Source of the DNA: Hanstruepera neustonica
GTDB lineage: Bacteria > Bacteroidota > Bacteroidia > Flavobacteriales > Flavobacteriaceae
Direction: 5' to 3'
Length of the DNA stretch: 64,000 nucleotides
Assembly (NCBI RefSeq): GCF_002895005.1
Contig: NZ_POWF01000004.1
Location: forward strand, 124,001 to 188,000
The notes beneath the pieces were generated by a model. That model was not told the DNA's origin. It did no database searches and saw only the letters and a list, made by a program, of their open reading frames with translations. Shown here piece after piece: positions 52,688 through 63,160 of the stretch. A program made the translations under genes and the position numbers. Each line of letters begins with the position of its first letter. The first letter of the stretch is position 1.

Positions 52688-53529
52688 ATCCAGACGGTAG
52701 TGTTTACCACTTAAATTTAAAGCCTGAACACCTAGCAGATAAAATCATATTTGTTGGCGATCAGGATAGGGTTGAACGTATTACAAAACATTTTGATTCT
52801 ATTGAATTCACCATTCAAAAACGGGAATTTAAAACCCAAACGGGATATTATAAAGGCAACCATATTACGGTTATATCAACTGGTATTGGCCCGGACAATA
52901 TTGATATTGTTATGAATGAATTGGATGCTCTAGCCAACATTGATTTAAAAACACGTTTGCCAAAAGCTCAACATAAGTCCCTGCAGATAGTGAGAGTTGG
53001 AACTTCAGGATCCTTACAGAAGGATATTCCTATTGATTCATTTCTTTGTAGCTCACATGGTTTAGATTTAAATGGCATGCTCTATGCCTATAAACTGGAT
53101 GGTATTGGAAATCCAAAAATGGAGGACGCCTTCATCGCACACACCAATTGGCACAGTCATAAATCCAGACCGCTTGTTATTGAAAACAGTAAACGATTGG
53201 AAGAGCAATTTAAAGGATCCAACATGCATTTAGGTATGACAGCAACAGCTGGTGGGTTTTACGGACCTCAAGGACGTGTTTTAAGACTCCAACTTCAAGA
53301 TGACCAATTGAATTCTAAAATAGATTCTTTTGAATTTCAAGGCATTCGAGTTACCAATCTTGAAATGGAAACCTCGGCTATTTATGGTCTATCCAAGCTA
53401 TTGGGGCATGAGGCTTTATCATTAAATGCCATAATTGCCAATAGAGCTACTGGGGAGTTTAGTGCCAATCCAAAGCAAATAGTTAATGAATTAATAATTT
53501 ATGCTCTAGATAAAATTGCAGGCCGATGA
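52657..53529 (+). CDS. Nucleoside phosphorylase, uridine-phosphorylase-like
   Basis: 290 residues. Phosphate-binding loop (FVGDQDRV, near 32), STGIGPDNID, RVGTSGSLQ and the late EMETSAIYGL, which holds the ribose-binding Glu-Met-Glu, are the PNP/UDP-family core. It likely splits a purine or pyrimidine nucleoside with phosphate. It has the usual length. It overlaps the neighbours at both ends (31 and 4 bases). Confidence 0.9.
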   Translation: MPIKESELILNPDGSVYHLNLKPEHLADKIIFVGDQDRVERITKHFDSIEFTIQKREFKTQTGYYKGNHITVISTGIGPDNIDIVMNELDALANIDLKTRLPKAQHKSLQIVRVGTSGSLQKDIPIDSFLCSSHGLDLNGMLYAYKLDGIGNPKMEDAFIAHTNWHSHKSRPLVIENSKRLEEQFKGSNMHLGMTATAGGFYGPQGRVLRLQLQDDQLNSKIDSFEFQGIRVTNLEMETSAIYGLSKLLGHEALSLNAIIANRATGEFSANPKQIVNELIIYALDKIAGR

Positions 53530-54383
53530 AGACAGTTAAAATAGGTGGTGTTCCAGAACATTTTAATTTACCCTGGTATTTAACTTTAAAAAATGGTGAA
53601 TATAAAGCCGAAGATATTAATCTTCGTTGGCATGACTATTATGATGGTACTGGTGCCATGTGTAAAGGTTTACGCAATGGAGATATTGATATAGCTGTCA
53701 TTCTTACAGAAGGCATTATAAAAGATATCATTGAAGGGAACCCCTCAAAAATTGTTCAAACCTTTGTCCAATCGCCTTTAATCTGGGGGATTCATGTGGG
53801 ACATGAATCAAAATACAACACAATAGATGACTTAAAAGGTACTAAAGCTGCTATTAGTCGTTATGGTTCTGGCTCCCATCTCATGGCTTATATTAATGCT
53901 GAAAACAATCAATGGGATTTAGAAAAAGACTTGCATTTTGAAGTCATCAAAAATTTAAATGGCGCTATTGAAGGTTTGACCAATGGTATTGCCGATTACT
54001 TCATGTGGGAAAAATTTACGACTAAGCCCATTGTTGATGAAGGCGTATTCAGACGTGTTGGGGAATGTCCATCACCCTGGCCCTGCTTTGTCATTGCAGT
54101 AAGTGATCAGTTTATTGAAAATAGTGAATCAGATTTGAAAACTATTTTGGATATCATCAATAATACCACCAAAGATTTTAAAGCAATTCCGAGTATTGAT
54201 AAAACCATTGCCAACAGGTATGAACAACAATTAGAGGATGTCCAAGAATGGTTATCTATAACCGAATGGTCTCAAAAAGCACTATCTGAATCTATTGTCA
54301 GCAAGATTCAAAAAGAGTTACTGGCCTTGCAGATTATACCTAAAACAGTGGACTACCCATCTTTAGTTCACAGGGTATTATAA
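53526..54383 (+). CDS. NMT1/TauT-type substrate-binding-like protein, no signal peptide
   Basis: 285 residues of the thiamine/nitrate/taurine (NMT1-type) periplasmic-binding fold: VKIGGVPEHFNLPWYLTLKN, the KGLRNGDIDIAVILTEG segment and LKGTKAAISRYGSGSH. No signal peptide or lipobox is present, so it is probably cytoplasmic, perhaps a biosynthetic enzyme of the THI5 kind or a sensor. Overlaps the phosphorylase stop by 4 bases (ATGA). Last gene of the operon. Confidence 0.85.
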   Translation: MKTVKIGGVPEHFNLPWYLTLKNGEYKAEDINLRWHDYYDGTGAMCKGLRNGDIDIAVILTEGIIKDIIEGNPSKIVQTFVQSPLIWGIHVGHESKYNTIDDLKGTKAAISRYGSGSHLMAYINAENNQWDLEKDLHFEVIKNLNGAIEGLTNGIADYFMWEKFTTKPIVDEGVFRRVGECPSPWPCFVIAVSDQFIENSESDLKTILDIINNTTKDFKAIPSIDKTIANRYEQQLEDVQEWLSITEWSQKALSESIVSKIQKELLALQIIPKTVDYPSLVHRVL

Positions 54384-54503
54384 AACAGTATTTGGCACAA
54401 AAACACTTTGTATAAATTCTGAAAATGCTAATAATCATCATGTTAAATTCAACATATTGTATGAGAAATGTTAAAAATTATTTAATTTTTAACACAAAAA
54501 GTT

Positions 54504-54511
54504 TATATTTG
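54504..54511 (+). promoter_or_regulatory. -7 promoter box of the small 54546 gene
   Basis: TATATTTG, exact TAnnTTTG, 35 bases before the ATG at 54546. A GTG at 54522 would leave only about 4 bases of leader, so the ATG is preferred. Confidence 0.5.
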
Positions 54512-54545
54512 TTTTTATAGAGTGTTTAACAAACCCAAATTGCTT

Positions 54546-54728
54546 ATGCTATTAACAATATCTCTAGTACTTTCCGTTTTAATTGCCATCAACTTTTTAT
54601 TACTTATATTTAGTTGTAACAAAACAACAAAACGTACTAAAGCTGTTGATAAAGCGCCAACTTTCATAGTTACCAAAAACACTACCAAGCCACAGACTTC
54701 AACCCAGCTTGCTCCAACAGGGAGTTAG
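54546..54728 (+). CDS. Small membrane protein or lipoprotein
   Basis: 60 residues from the ATG at 54546 (MLLTISLVLSVLIAINFLLLIFSC). One hydrophobic segment ends in a lipobox-like FSC, then a short Lys/Thr-rich tail. It is probably a tiny inner-membrane protein or lipoprotein; no family recognised. Its 3' end overlaps ung on the other strand by 47 bases. Confidence 0.55.
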   Translation: MLLTISLVLSVLIAINFLLLIFSCNKTTKRTKAVDKAPTFIVTKNTTKPQTSTQLAPTGS

Positions 54729-55347
54729 TTTTACTAAAGTGTTTATTTCCAAACCAATATCCTCTATTCGCACTTAATGGTGATGGATGCCCTGATTGTA
54801 AAATGTGATGCTTACTGGCATCAATTAATTTAGATTTTCTTTTGGCATAACCTCCCCAAAGTAAAAACACGACATTACTTTTATGATCATTGATGGTTTT
54901 AATTACAGAATCGGTGAATGTTTCCCAACCTTTGTTTTGATGGCTACCCGCTTGATGGGCTCTGACCGTCAAGGTTGCATTTAACAATAAAACACCTTGA
55001 TCGGCCCAACGCTCCAAATTGCCACTTTTGGGATAATTGATATGTAGGTCCTGTTCAATTTCTTTAAATATATTGATCAATGATGGTGGATGCGGAATAC
55101 CATCGGCAACACTGAAACACAAACCATTGGCCTGGTTTGGACCATGATACGGGTCTTGACCAATGATGACAACTTTTAAATCATTAAAATGACAATGATT
55201 AAAGGCATTGAATATTTTTTTACCGGGAGGATAACAGGTGTGTTCGTGATATTCCTTTTTAACAAAATTTACCAAATCAAAAAAATAAGGTTTATCAAAT
55301 TCTTTTTCCAGATAAGGCTTCCAGCTTGCGTGTATATCGACCTGCAT
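54682..55347 (-). CDS. ung: Uracil-DNA glycosylase, family 1
   Basis: 221 residues. The water-activating motif GQDPYHGP (D65), uracil-binding GLCFSV, LLLNATLTV and the minor-groove HPSPLS loop (near 187) are all intact. It removes uracil from DNA. Family-1 length. The start lies 21 bases inside the frame of the divergent carrier gene, so the two promoters overlap. Confidence 0.96.
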   Translation of the reverse strand: MQVDIHASWKPYLEKEFDKPYFFDLVNFVKKEYHEHTCYPPGKKIFNAFNHCHFNDLKVVIIGQDPYHGPNQANGLCFSVADGIPHPPSLINIFKEIEQDLHINYPKSGNLERWADQGVLLLNATLTVRAHQAGSHQNKGWETFTDSVIKTINDHKSNVVFLLWGGYAKRKSKLIDASKHHILQSGHPSPLSANRGYWFGNKHFSKTNSLLEQAGLKSVAW

Positions 55348-55386
55348 TTTTTTTTAGCGATTGTTTAGAGACTTCTAAATTAATAC

Positions 55387-55395
55387 TATCTTTAG
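55387..55395 (+). promoter_or_regulatory. -7-like promoter box of the YfcC-like gene
   Basis: TATCTTTAG, a one-base variant of TAnnTTTG, 21 bases before the TTG at 55416 and therefore in support of this start. Confidence 0.4.
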
Positions 55396-55415
55396 TTTTA
55401 TTAAAATGTACATCT

Positions 55416-56909
55416 TTGAAAAAATTAAAATTCCCTTCAGCTCAAACTATCTTATTAATAATTGCTGGACTTGTTGCCATTTTAACCTTTTTTGTGCCTG
55501 CAGGCAAATTTGATACACTACTCTACGACAGTGCCTCCAATACCTTTGTCAGGACTGGTGAAGGCTCCACAGAAAGTTTACCAGCAAACCAAGAAACCTT
55601 AGAAAGTCTAAATGTCATTATACCTATAGAGAAATTTACTAGCGGTGACATTTACAAAGCCATTAACATCCCGAATACCTATAAAACTTTGGAGGCAAAA
55701 CCACAAGGCTTGGTTGCCTTTTTAAAATCACCCATTAAAGGGATAATTGATGCTGCTGATATTATATTTTTGGTTTTGATCATTGGAGGCCTTATAGGAA
55801 TTATGAATCATTCTGGAGCCTTTGATGCTGGTATTGCTTGGTTGGCCAAAACACTTCACGGACGTGAATTCATACTCATTATTTTAGTGACTGTTTTGGT
55901 TGCGGCTGGGGGAACCACCTTTGGGTTTGCTGAAGAAACTATAGCCTTCTTCCCCATTTTAATCCCAGTGTTTTTAGCTGCTAAATACGATGCCTTGGTT
56001 GCCATTGCTTGTATTTTTATAGGGTCGTCTATTGGAACTATGTGCTCGACCATTAATCCGTTTAGCACTATTATTGCCTCTGATGCCGCAGGAATTAATT
56101 GGACAACAGGATTAACTGGACGCGCTGTTATGTTAGGAATGACATTACTAATCAGTATTATTTATTTGTTACGTTATGCTAATCAAGTTAAAAAAGACCC
56201 TTCAAAATCCATTGTTTTTAGTCAGAAATCAGAAATTGAAAGTTTGTTCCATCAGGAATCGGTTAAGGTTACGGGATTTAATTGGCGTTTACGTTTAGCT
56301 TTATTAGTATTTTCCGCTTGTTTTATTGTGATGATTATTGGTGTTTCACTTTTGGGCTGGTGGTTTTTAGAAATGACGACTACATTTTTAGTTGGTGCTA
56401 TTATTATTGGATTCATAACTCAAATCCATGAAGCTAAATTCATTGAAATATTTGTTAAAGGCGCTGGTGACTTACTGGGAGTCGCACTAATTATTGGCAT
56501 CGCGCGAGGCGTTACTGTAATCATGTCCGATGGACTCATTAGTGATACCATGCTATTTTATGCCAGCGATGTGACTTCAGGAATGAACAAAGGCTTATTT
56601 GCCAGTGTCATGACTGCCACCTATGCTGGTCTCTCCTTTTTCATACCTAGTTCATCCGGTATGGCTGTATTAACCATGCCTATTATGGCACCATTGGCCG
56701 ATACCGTTGGTGTGGGTCGAGAAATTGTTGTTAATGCCTATCAATACGGTATGGGGCTGTTATATTTTATCAGTCCAACAGGATTGATATTACCATCTTT
56801 GGCTATCGCTAAAATTGGTTATGATAAATGGCTCAAGTTCGTTATGCCTTTGTTTGTCATTTTGGTTATTTTCACCCTGGCGGTTATGACCCTATCTGTT
56901 TATCTGTAA
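55416..56909 (+). CDS. YfcC-like C4-dicarboxylate/basic-amino-acid carrier
   Basis: 497 residues from the TTG at 55416. It is chosen because the frame upstream reads into ung and carries no hydrophobic start, while a promoter box lies at 55387. About twelve membrane segments; the paired half-repeats around GGTTFGFAEETIAFFPILIP and SSGMAVLTMPIMAPLAD are typical of YfcC/DcuC-like (COG1288) carriers. The ion and substrate are unknown. It is convergent with parC, 6 bases between the stops. Confidence 0.82.
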   Translation: MKKLKFPSAQTILLIIAGLVAILTFFVPAGKFDTLLYDSASNTFVRTGEGSTESLPANQETLESLNVIIPIEKFTSGDIYKAINIPNTYKTLEAKPQGLVAFLKSPIKGIIDAADIIFLVLIIGGLIGIMNHSGAFDAGIAWLAKTLHGREFILIILVTVLVAAGGTTFGFAEETIAFFPILIPVFLAAKYDALVAIACIFIGSSIGTMCSTINPFSTIIASDAAGINWTTGLTGRAVMLGMTLLISIIYLLRYANQVKKDPSKSIVFSQKSEIESLFHQESVKVTGFNWRLRLALLVFSACFIVMIIGVSLLGWWFLEMTTTFLVGAIIIGFITQIHEAKFIEIFVKGAGDLLGVALIIGIARGVTVIMSDGLISDTMLFYASDVTSGMNKGLFASVMTATYAGLSFFIPSSSGMAVLTMPIMAPLADTVGVGREIVVNAYQYGMGLLYFISPTGLILPSLAIAKIGYDKWLKFVMPLFVILVIFTLAVMTLSVYL

Positions 56910-56915
56910 GCTATA

Positions 56916-59585
56916 TTAAAATAAGGTTATTTGTCCTTTGTCATCCAATCCGGCAGGTGGCTCTTCGCTGTCATTTGATTCAGATTTAGTTGATGTTTCT
57001 GGTTTGGATTCCTCTGTAGTTTCATCTGAAACATCTGTTTCATCAACCACTTCAATCTCTTCCGCTGGCACTTCTTCTGGAGCCTCATAAGGTAATGGAT
57101 CCAATAAACTGACTTGATTGATTTTATCTTTTGTCAATTGATTACCTAATGCGCCAATACCTTTTATAGCTATAAACTCTTCTAAATTCACCTCCATATT
57201 GTCCTTGCGGTCCTTGCCACGCTCTTTAGTGAACTCAACTTCTGCCATAGGTCGCCAATCGGTTGAAACAATCTCGAGTTGCGAATTGGGATGATCTGAA
57301 ATAAAGCTTTCTTCCTTACTTTCGTTTTCTACCAAGAAACGTTTTACAAAATAACGTTCCTTTTCGCCATCATAGTAAATGGCAGAAATAGGCTTTTTAG
57401 GAATCCATTTTTCCATGACTATCATATCTTCATCAAAATGGGTTGTCACTTCTGGAATAATGGTTTTAACTAAACCAGACTGTCTGATAATTAAAATGCG
57501 GTCCTCACCTCTAAATTCACCAACCAGTTCCCCTCTACCATCTACATTCAAGCGTTGAACGGTATCATCAAACCAAATCTTTCTAGGTTTTAAGGTAGAA
57601 ACGCCTTTTTCCTTTAATTCAATTTTCTTAACGGCATATTTAGTGACCAAATTACCTTTGGATGCTCGCCCTTTTATTAAGATTTCAGCAAAGTCAATAT
57701 CCCATTTCAATTTTTTAATACTACCAACCTGTCTTAAGAAAATAGTCACCACTTCGGCTTCTCCATTTGGATTGGCAGAAAAATACCATACCACTGAATT
57801 CTTATTGCCATTGGTCAAGTCGTACTCACGGTCTCGTGTAATGGAAGTCACAGCAAAACGTTTCACATAGGTTGGACCACCTTTACCGTCACGATACATC
57901 ATATTGTAAATGGTACGTTTGTCTTTTTTCTTGAAAACGGCTACATGAATAATATCCTTACCAATGAAGGTTTTACTATCTACTTTGGTTACCATCATGA
58001 TACCTTCTCTCGTAAATACAATGATATCATCAATATCACTACAATCACAGACGTATTCATCCTTACGAAGCGAAGTACCCACAAAGCCCTCTTCCCTATT
58101 GACATAGAGCTTGGTGTTTCTAATAACCACTTTGGTAGCATCTACATCGTCAAAAGTGCGGATTTCGGTCTTACGTTCTTTGCCGGCACCATATTCTTTT
58201 TTAAGACGCTCAAAATAAGCAATAGCATAATCAATCAAATTGGCTAAATGATGTTTCACTTCCGCTATTTGATCTTCTAGAGCATCAATCTTTTGCTGGG
58301 CTTTATCTATATCAAACTTTGAAATACGCTTGATTCGGATTTCTGTTAAACGCACAATATCCTCTTCGGTTATGGCACGTTTTAAATGTTTGATATGTGG
58401 CTGCAATCCTTTATCGATAGCTTGGATAACACCTTCCCAAGTTTCTTCTTCTTCAATATCTCGGTAAATTCTATTTTCAATGAAAATGCGCTCTAAAGAT
58501 GCAAAATGCCATTGTTCTTCAAACTCACCTAATTTAATCTCCAGCTCACTCTTTAAAAGCTGAACGGTATTATCAGTGGAGCGACGCAGCATTTCGGAAA
58601 CACCAATAAATAATGGTTTGTTGTCTTCAATCACACAGCCCAATGGTGAAATGGATGTTTCACAATTGGTAAATGCATACAAAGCATCAATAGTCTTATC
58701 AGGAGAAATACCAGACGGTAAATGCACCAAAATCTCTACATCGGCAGCCGTGTTGTCTTCAATTTTCTTGATTTTTATTTTGCCCTTATCATTTGCTTTT
58801 AGAATCGAATCAATTAAAGACGACGTATTGGTAGCAAACGGAATTTCGGTAATGACTAATGTATTCTTATCGAGCTGTGAAATCTTGGCGCGAATGCGAA
58901 CACGACCACCACGCATACCATCTTTATAATCTGTAAAATCAGCAATACCCGCAGTTGGAAAATCGGGAACCAGTTTAAATCGCTTGCCTTGTAAATGCTT
59001 AACTGAAGCGTCAATTAGTTCAATGAAGTTGTGTGGTAATATTTTAGTTGATAAACCTACTGCAATACCCTCACCTCCTTGTGCAAGGAGCAATGGAAAC
59101 ATGACAGGTAAATTTACGGGTTCTTTGCGTCTGCCGTCATAAGATGCTTGCCATTCGGTTATTTTCGGATTGTAAACAACGTCTAAAGCAAACTTGGATA
59201 GTCTGGCTTCAATATAACGCGAAGCAGCAGCACTATCACCTGTCAATATATTTCCCCAGTTACCTTGGGTATCAATCAGTAAATCTTTTTGGCCAATCTG
59301 AACCATGGCATCGGCAATACTGGCATCACCATGTGGATGGTATTGCATGGTATGACCCACAATGTTTGCCACCTTGTTGTAACGACCATCATCCAAGTCT
59401 TTCATAGAATGCATAATCCGGCGTTGGACGGGTTTAAATCCGTCTTCAATGGCAGGTACTGCACGTTCTAAAATAACATATGATGCATAATCTAGAAACC
59501 AATCTTTGTACATACCAGTAACTCTGGTAATGGTTTCGTTATTGTCTTCCTGTTCATTTAACAAATCGTCGTTCTCTTCGCTCAT
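56916..59585 (-). CDS. parC: DNA topoisomerase IV subunit A
   Basis: 889 residues. The breakage-reunion domain shows active-site Tyr124 in AAASRYIEARLS, preceded by VGHTMQYHPHGDASI. A beta-pinwheel C-terminal domain follows, and then a Glu/Ser/Thr-rich tail. Distinguished from GyrA by the missing GyrA box and by pairing with parE. It decatenates daughter chromosomes. The start overlaps the stop of the membrane-protein gene by one base. Confidence 0.95.
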   Translation of the reverse strand: MSEENDDLLNEQEDNNETITRVTGMYKDWFLDYASYVILERAVPAIEDGFKPVQRRIMHSMKDLDDGRYNKVANIVGHTMQYHPHGDASIADAMVQIGQKDLLIDTQGNWGNILTGDSAAASRYIEARLSKFALDVVYNPKITEWQASYDGRRKEPVNLPVMFPLLLAQGGEGIAVGLSTKILPHNFIELIDASVKHLQGKRFKLVPDFPTAGIADFTDYKDGMRGGRVRIRAKISQLDKNTLVITEIPFATNTSSLIDSILKANDKGKIKIKKIEDNTAADVEILVHLPSGISPDKTIDALYAFTNCETSISPLGCVIEDNKPLFIGVSEMLRRSTDNTVQLLKSELEIKLGEFEEQWHFASLERIFIENRIYRDIEEEETWEGVIQAIDKGLQPHIKHLKRAITEEDIVRLTEIRIKRISKFDIDKAQQKIDALEDQIAEVKHHLANLIDYAIAYFERLKKEYGAGKERKTEIRTFDDVDATKVVIRNTKLYVNREEGFVGTSLRKDEYVCDCSDIDDIIVFTREGIMMVTKVDSKTFIGKDIIHVAVFKKKDKRTIYNMMYRDGKGGPTYVKRFAVTSITRDREYDLTNGNKNSVVWYFSANPNGEAEVVTIFLRQVGSIKKLKWDIDFAEILIKGRASKGNLVTKYAVKKIELKEKGVSTLKPRKIWFDDTVQRLNVDGRGELVGEFRGEDRILIIRQSGLVKTIIPEVTTHFDEDMIVMEKWIPKKPISAIYYDGEKERYFVKRFLVENESKEESFISDHPNSQLEIVSTDWRPMAEVEFTKERGKDRKDNMEVNLEEFIAIKGIGALGNQLTKDKINQVSLLDPLPYEAPEEVPAEEIEVVDETDVSDETTEESKPETSTKSESNDSEEPPAGLDDKGQITLF

Positions 59586-60070
59586 TAACTATTTGCTCTT
59601 TTATTTAATTTAACCATTTTGCTCAATGACTGCTTCATGTATTTACGCTTTTTCTTTGCCACCAAAGTGATGTTAAAGCGGTATCTCTTTATAGTTTCAT
59701 GACCTTCCCATTTAATCAATAGTACCAACTCCTTATAGATGAAAAAGTTGTACATCTTAAAGCCAACTAACTCTGTTTTATCACATTCCAACTTATGCTC
59801 ACGATAGTTGAATCGTTCTGATAACAATAAGCCTTTGTTGATGACAATCAATTTGGCACCATCACTATCATACTCAAAATATTTGGCAACCCGATGTACT
59901 ATAAAAAATAACACGCCAAAAATACCAACAACTACCAAGAAGAGAATTAGTGGATTAACCTCCATTCCCGTGATGGCATTGAATACAAATATGGATGTGA
60001 TAGCCAAGACTATCATAATAAAATATACGCCAATAATAACGCCTTTTACTTTTTCGTTATTGGTTCTCAT
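59585..60070 (-). CDS. Two-helix membrane protein between parE and parC
   Basis: 161 residues. Two membrane segments (about 10-30 and 40-60) are followed by a basic cytoplasmic domain ([21 protein letters not shown]). Family not recognised. It overlaps parE by 4 bases (ATGA) and parC by 1 base, so it is translationally coupled to both topoisomerase IV subunits. A link of chromosome decatenation to the membrane is possible but only inferred. Confidence 0.72.
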   Translation of the reverse strand: MRTNNEKVKGVIIGVYFIMIVLAITSIFVFNAITGMEVNPLILFLVVVGIFGVLFFIVHRVAKYFEYDSDGAKLIVINKGLLLSERFNYREHKLECDKTELVGFKMYNFFIYKELVLLIKWEGHETIKRYRFNITLVAKKKRKYMKQSLSKMVKLNKRANS

Positions 60071-61926
60071 GAAGCTTCGTCTACTAAATCCAGTTCAACT
60101 TTGAGGTTATTGATAATAAACTCTTGCCTGTCAGGCGTATTCTTACCCATGTAGAATTCCAAAAGCTCTTCAATAGACATATCATCATCCAACATCACAG
60201 GATCCAAGCGAATATCCTCGCCTATAAAATGCTTAAACTCATCGGGTGATATTTCACCCAATCCTTTAAATCGGGTGATTTCTGGTTTGGGTTTTAACTC
60301 TTCTATGGCATTGATACGCTCTTCATCCGAATAGCAGTAAATGGTTTTCTTTTTGTTTCGAACCCTGAATAAAGGCGTTTGCAAAATATACAAATGGCCT
60401 TCTTTTATGAGTTCTGGGAAAAATTGCAAGAAGAAGGTAATCAAAAGCAAACGAATGTGCATACCATCTACATCAGCATCTGTGGCGATTACCACATTGT
60501 TGTAGCGTAAATCTTCTAACGATTCCTCAATGTTTAATGCGGCCTGCAATAAATTGAACTCTTCATTTTCATACACAATTTTCTTGCTCAACCCGTAACA
60601 GTTTAAAGGCTTTCCTTTTAAACTAAATACCGCTTGTGTGTTCACATCACGAGACTTGGTGATACTACCAGAAGCCGAATCACCCTCGGTGATGAACAAG
60701 GTCGTTTCCAGATTGCGCTCGTTTTTGGTATCACCAAAATGTACCCGACAATCACGTAATTTTTTATTGTGAAGACTTGCCTTCTTGGCCCTGTCTTTTG
60801 CTAGCTTTCTAATACCTGATAACTCTTTACGCTCCCGTTCTGCCTGTAATATTTTTCGCTGAATCTTTTCAGCAGCATCTGGGTTTTTGTGTAGATAGTT
60901 ATCGAGGTGTGTTTTTAAAAAATCATTCACATAAGTCCGTACGGTTGGCAAATCGCCACCCATGTCGGTGGAGCCTAACTTGGTTTTAGTCTGACTTTCA
61001 AAAACGGGTTCCATGACTTTAATGGAAACGGCTGCAACCACAGATTTACGAACATCAGATGCATCGTAATTCTTTCCGTAGAATTCTCGTATGGTTTTTA
61101 CTAAAGCTTCACGAAAAGCAGCTAAATGCGTACCGCCTTGTGTGGTATTCTGACCGTTTACAAAGGAATGATACTCTTCAGAATACTGTGTTTTACTATG
61201 CGTAATGGCCACTTCAATATCATCTCCTTTTAAGTGAATAATCGGATACAGCAAATCAGAATCCTTGATGTTTTCACTCAATAAATCTTTTAGGCCGTTT
61301 TCACTGTAATACTTTTCACCATTGAACACGATGGTCAAACCCGGATTCAAATACACATAGTTCTTGAGCATTTTAACGACATACTCATTACGGTATTTGT
61401 AATTTTTAAAGATGGTATCGTCTGGTACGAAAGACACCTTGGTTCCCTTTCTACGTGAGGTATCATCCAACAACTCTTCATTGGTGAGGTTTCCTTGTTC
61501 AAATTCGGCTGAAGCTGATTTGTTGTCTCTTGTCGATTCTACTCGGAAATAACTAGATAAGGCATTCACCGCTTTGGTACCAACACCATTAAGTCCAACC
61601 GACTTTTTAAAAGCCTTACTGTCGTACTTACCACCGGTGTTCATTTTAGACACCACATCTACCACTTTTCCCAAAGGAATACCACGACCATAATCGCGAA
61701 CGGTGACTTTGTTGCCATGTACCGAAATCTCAATGGTCTTCCCTGCTCCCATCACGTATTCGTCAATGGAGTTATCCAGAACCTCTTTTAGAAGTATGTA
61801 AATACCATCATCGGCCGAAGAACCATCACCCAGTTTCCCGATGTACATACCGGGACGCATGCGGATGTGTTCCTTCCAGTCGAGTGAGCGTATATTTTCT
61901 TCAGTATATTTGGTTTCTTGGGCCAT
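60067..61926 (-). CDS. parE: DNA topoisomerase IV subunit B
   Basis: 619 residues. GHKL ATPase (DNSIDEY and [12 protein letters not shown]), transducer, then Toprim with [12 protein letters not shown] and [10 protein letters not shown]. Length fits ParE rather than GyrB because the long GyrB insertion is missing. With ParC it forms a heterotetramer that separates linked chromosomes. First gene of the three-gene operon. Confidence 0.95.
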   Translation of the reverse strand: MAQETKYTEENIRSLDWKEHIRMRPGMYIGKLGDGSSADDGIYILLKEVLDNSIDEYVMGAGKTIEISVHGNKVTVRDYGRGIPLGKVVDVVSKMNTGGKYDSKAFKKSVGLNGVGTKAVNALSSYFRVESTRDNKSASAEFEQGNLTNEELLDDTSRRKGTKVSFVPDDTIFKNYKYRNEYVVKMLKNYVYLNPGLTIVFNGEKYYSENGLKDLLSENIKDSDLLYPIIHLKGDDIEVAITHSKTQYSEEYHSFVNGQNTTQGGTHLAAFREALVKTIREFYGKNYDASDVRKSVVAAVSIKVMEPVFESQTKTKLGSTDMGGDLPTVRTYVNDFLKTHLDNYLHKNPDAAEKIQRKILQAERERKELSGIRKLAKDRAKKASLHNKKLRDCRVHFGDTKNERNLETTLFITEGDSASGSITKSRDVNTQAVFSLKGKPLNCYGLSKKIVYENEEFNLLQAALNIEESLEDLRYNNVVIATDADVDGMHIRLLLITFFLQFFPELIKEGHLYILQTPLFRVRNKKKTIYCYSDEERINAIEELKPKPEITRFKGLGEISPDEFKHFIGEDIRLDPVMLDDDMSIEELLEFYMGKNTPDRQEFIINNLKVELDLVDEAS

Positions 61927-62005
61927 TGTGATGCGGATTTTTTTGAGACGTTGCTAATATACATTTTCACATTAAAAAATGAAACCGCAATACCGTAAAG
62001 TAATT

Positions 62006-62045
62006 AACAAAAAAAAGCCAATATTGTTGAGAACATTGGCTTTTT
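62006..62045 (-). terminator. Terminator downstream of ychF
   Basis: AAAAAGCCAAT (62012-62022) pairs with ATTGGCTTTTT (62035-62045), 12-base loop. Read on the minus strand it is followed by a T-tract, so it ends the ychF transcript 21 bases after its stop. Confidence 0.85.
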
Positions 62046-62065
62046 GAGTCGTATTTTTTTGATTG

Positions 62066-63160
62066 TTACACGTTAAACAGAAAATGCATGACATCGCCAT
62101 CTTTTACGATGTAATTTTTTCCTTCTACACGCATTTTACCAGCTTCTTTTACTTTGCTTTCGCTACCGTATTGCACGTAATCATTATAGGCAATAACTTC
62201 GGCACGGATAAAGCCTTTTTCAAAATCGGAGTGGATAACACCTGCAGCTTGTGGTGCCGTGGCTCCCACATCAACCGTCCAAGCACGAACTTCCTTCACA
62301 CCTGCCGTAAAATAGGTTTGCTGATTCAATAGTTTATAGGCACCACGAATCAGTTTGGCTGAACCTGGTTCATCTAATCCAATATCCGCCAAAAACATCT
62401 GGCGCTCTTCGTAGTCGTCCAATTCATTAATATCGGCTTCGGTACCAACGGCCAACACCAATACTTCGGCTTGTTCGTCCTTAACGGCTTCGCGAACGGT
62501 TTCTACATAGCTGTTGCCAGACACTGCCGAACCTTCATCTACATTACACACATACATAACGGGCTTATCGGTAATGAACTGTGCTGGTTTTACAAAGTCT
62601 CTATCATCATCTTCTGAAAACTCCAACGAACGAACCGATTTCCCAGCTTCTAAACCGGCTTTTATTTGTAACAACAACGCTTCTTCCTTCTGGGCATCTT
62701 TATTACCTGTTTTGGCAGCGCGTTTTACCTTGTCTAATTTCTTGTCTACGGTTTCCAAATCCTTTAACTGGAGTTCCATGTCAATGGTTTCCTTGTCGCG
62801 TATGGGGTTTACGCTACCATCTACATGCACAATATTGTCGTTATCAAAGCAACGCAACACATGTAGAATGGCATCGGTTTCGCGGATGTTTGCCAAGAAC
62901 TGATTGCCTAGCCCCTCGCCTTTACTGGCACCTTTTACCAAACCGGCAATATCAACAATCTCTACGGTTGCAGGGATTACACGCTCTGGTTTGACCAGTT
63001 CTTCCAGTTTTTGAAGTCTGGGGTCTGGCACGTTTACCACCCCAATATTGGGCTCAATGGTACAAAACGGAAAGTTGGCACTTTGCGCTTTAGCATTGCT
63101 TAAACAATTGAACAATGTGGACTTTCCCACGTTTGGTAACCCGACAATACCTGCTTTCAT
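62066..63160 (-). CDS. ychF: Ribosome-associated OBG-type ATPase YchF/OLA1
   Basis: 364 residues. G1 loop GLPNVGKST (7-15), switch-II DIAGLVKGASKGEGLGNQFL, a coiled coil (about 130-190) and a C-terminal TGS-like domain ending EGKNYIVKDGDVMHFLFNV. YchF prefers ATP over GTP and binds ribosomes and the proteasome/oxidative-stress machinery in other species (family). Standard length. Confidence 0.96.
   Translation of the reverse strand: MKAGIVGLPNVGKSTLFNCLSNAKAQSANFPFCTIEPNIGVVNVPDPRLQKLEELVKPERVIPATVEIVDIAGLVKGASKGEGLGNQFLANIRETDAILHVLRCFDNDNIVHVDGSVNPIRDKETIDMELQLKDLETVDKKLDKVKRAAKTGNKDAQKEEALLLQIKAGLEAGKSVRSLEFSEDDDRDFVKPAQFITDKPVMYVCNVDEGSAVSGNSYVETVREAVKDEQAEVLVLAVGTEADINELDDYEERQMFLADIGLDEPGSAKLIRGAYKLLNQQTYFTAGVKEVRAWTVDVGATAPQAAGVIHSDFEKGFIRAEVIAYNDYVQYGSESKVKEAGKMRVEGKNYIVKDGDVMHFLFNV

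Noticed and set aside
62514-62994. Overlapping plus-strand ORFs (129 and 137 codons) inside ychF
   Set aside because: Antisense shadows with unlikely composition; ychF is fully supported by its motifs.
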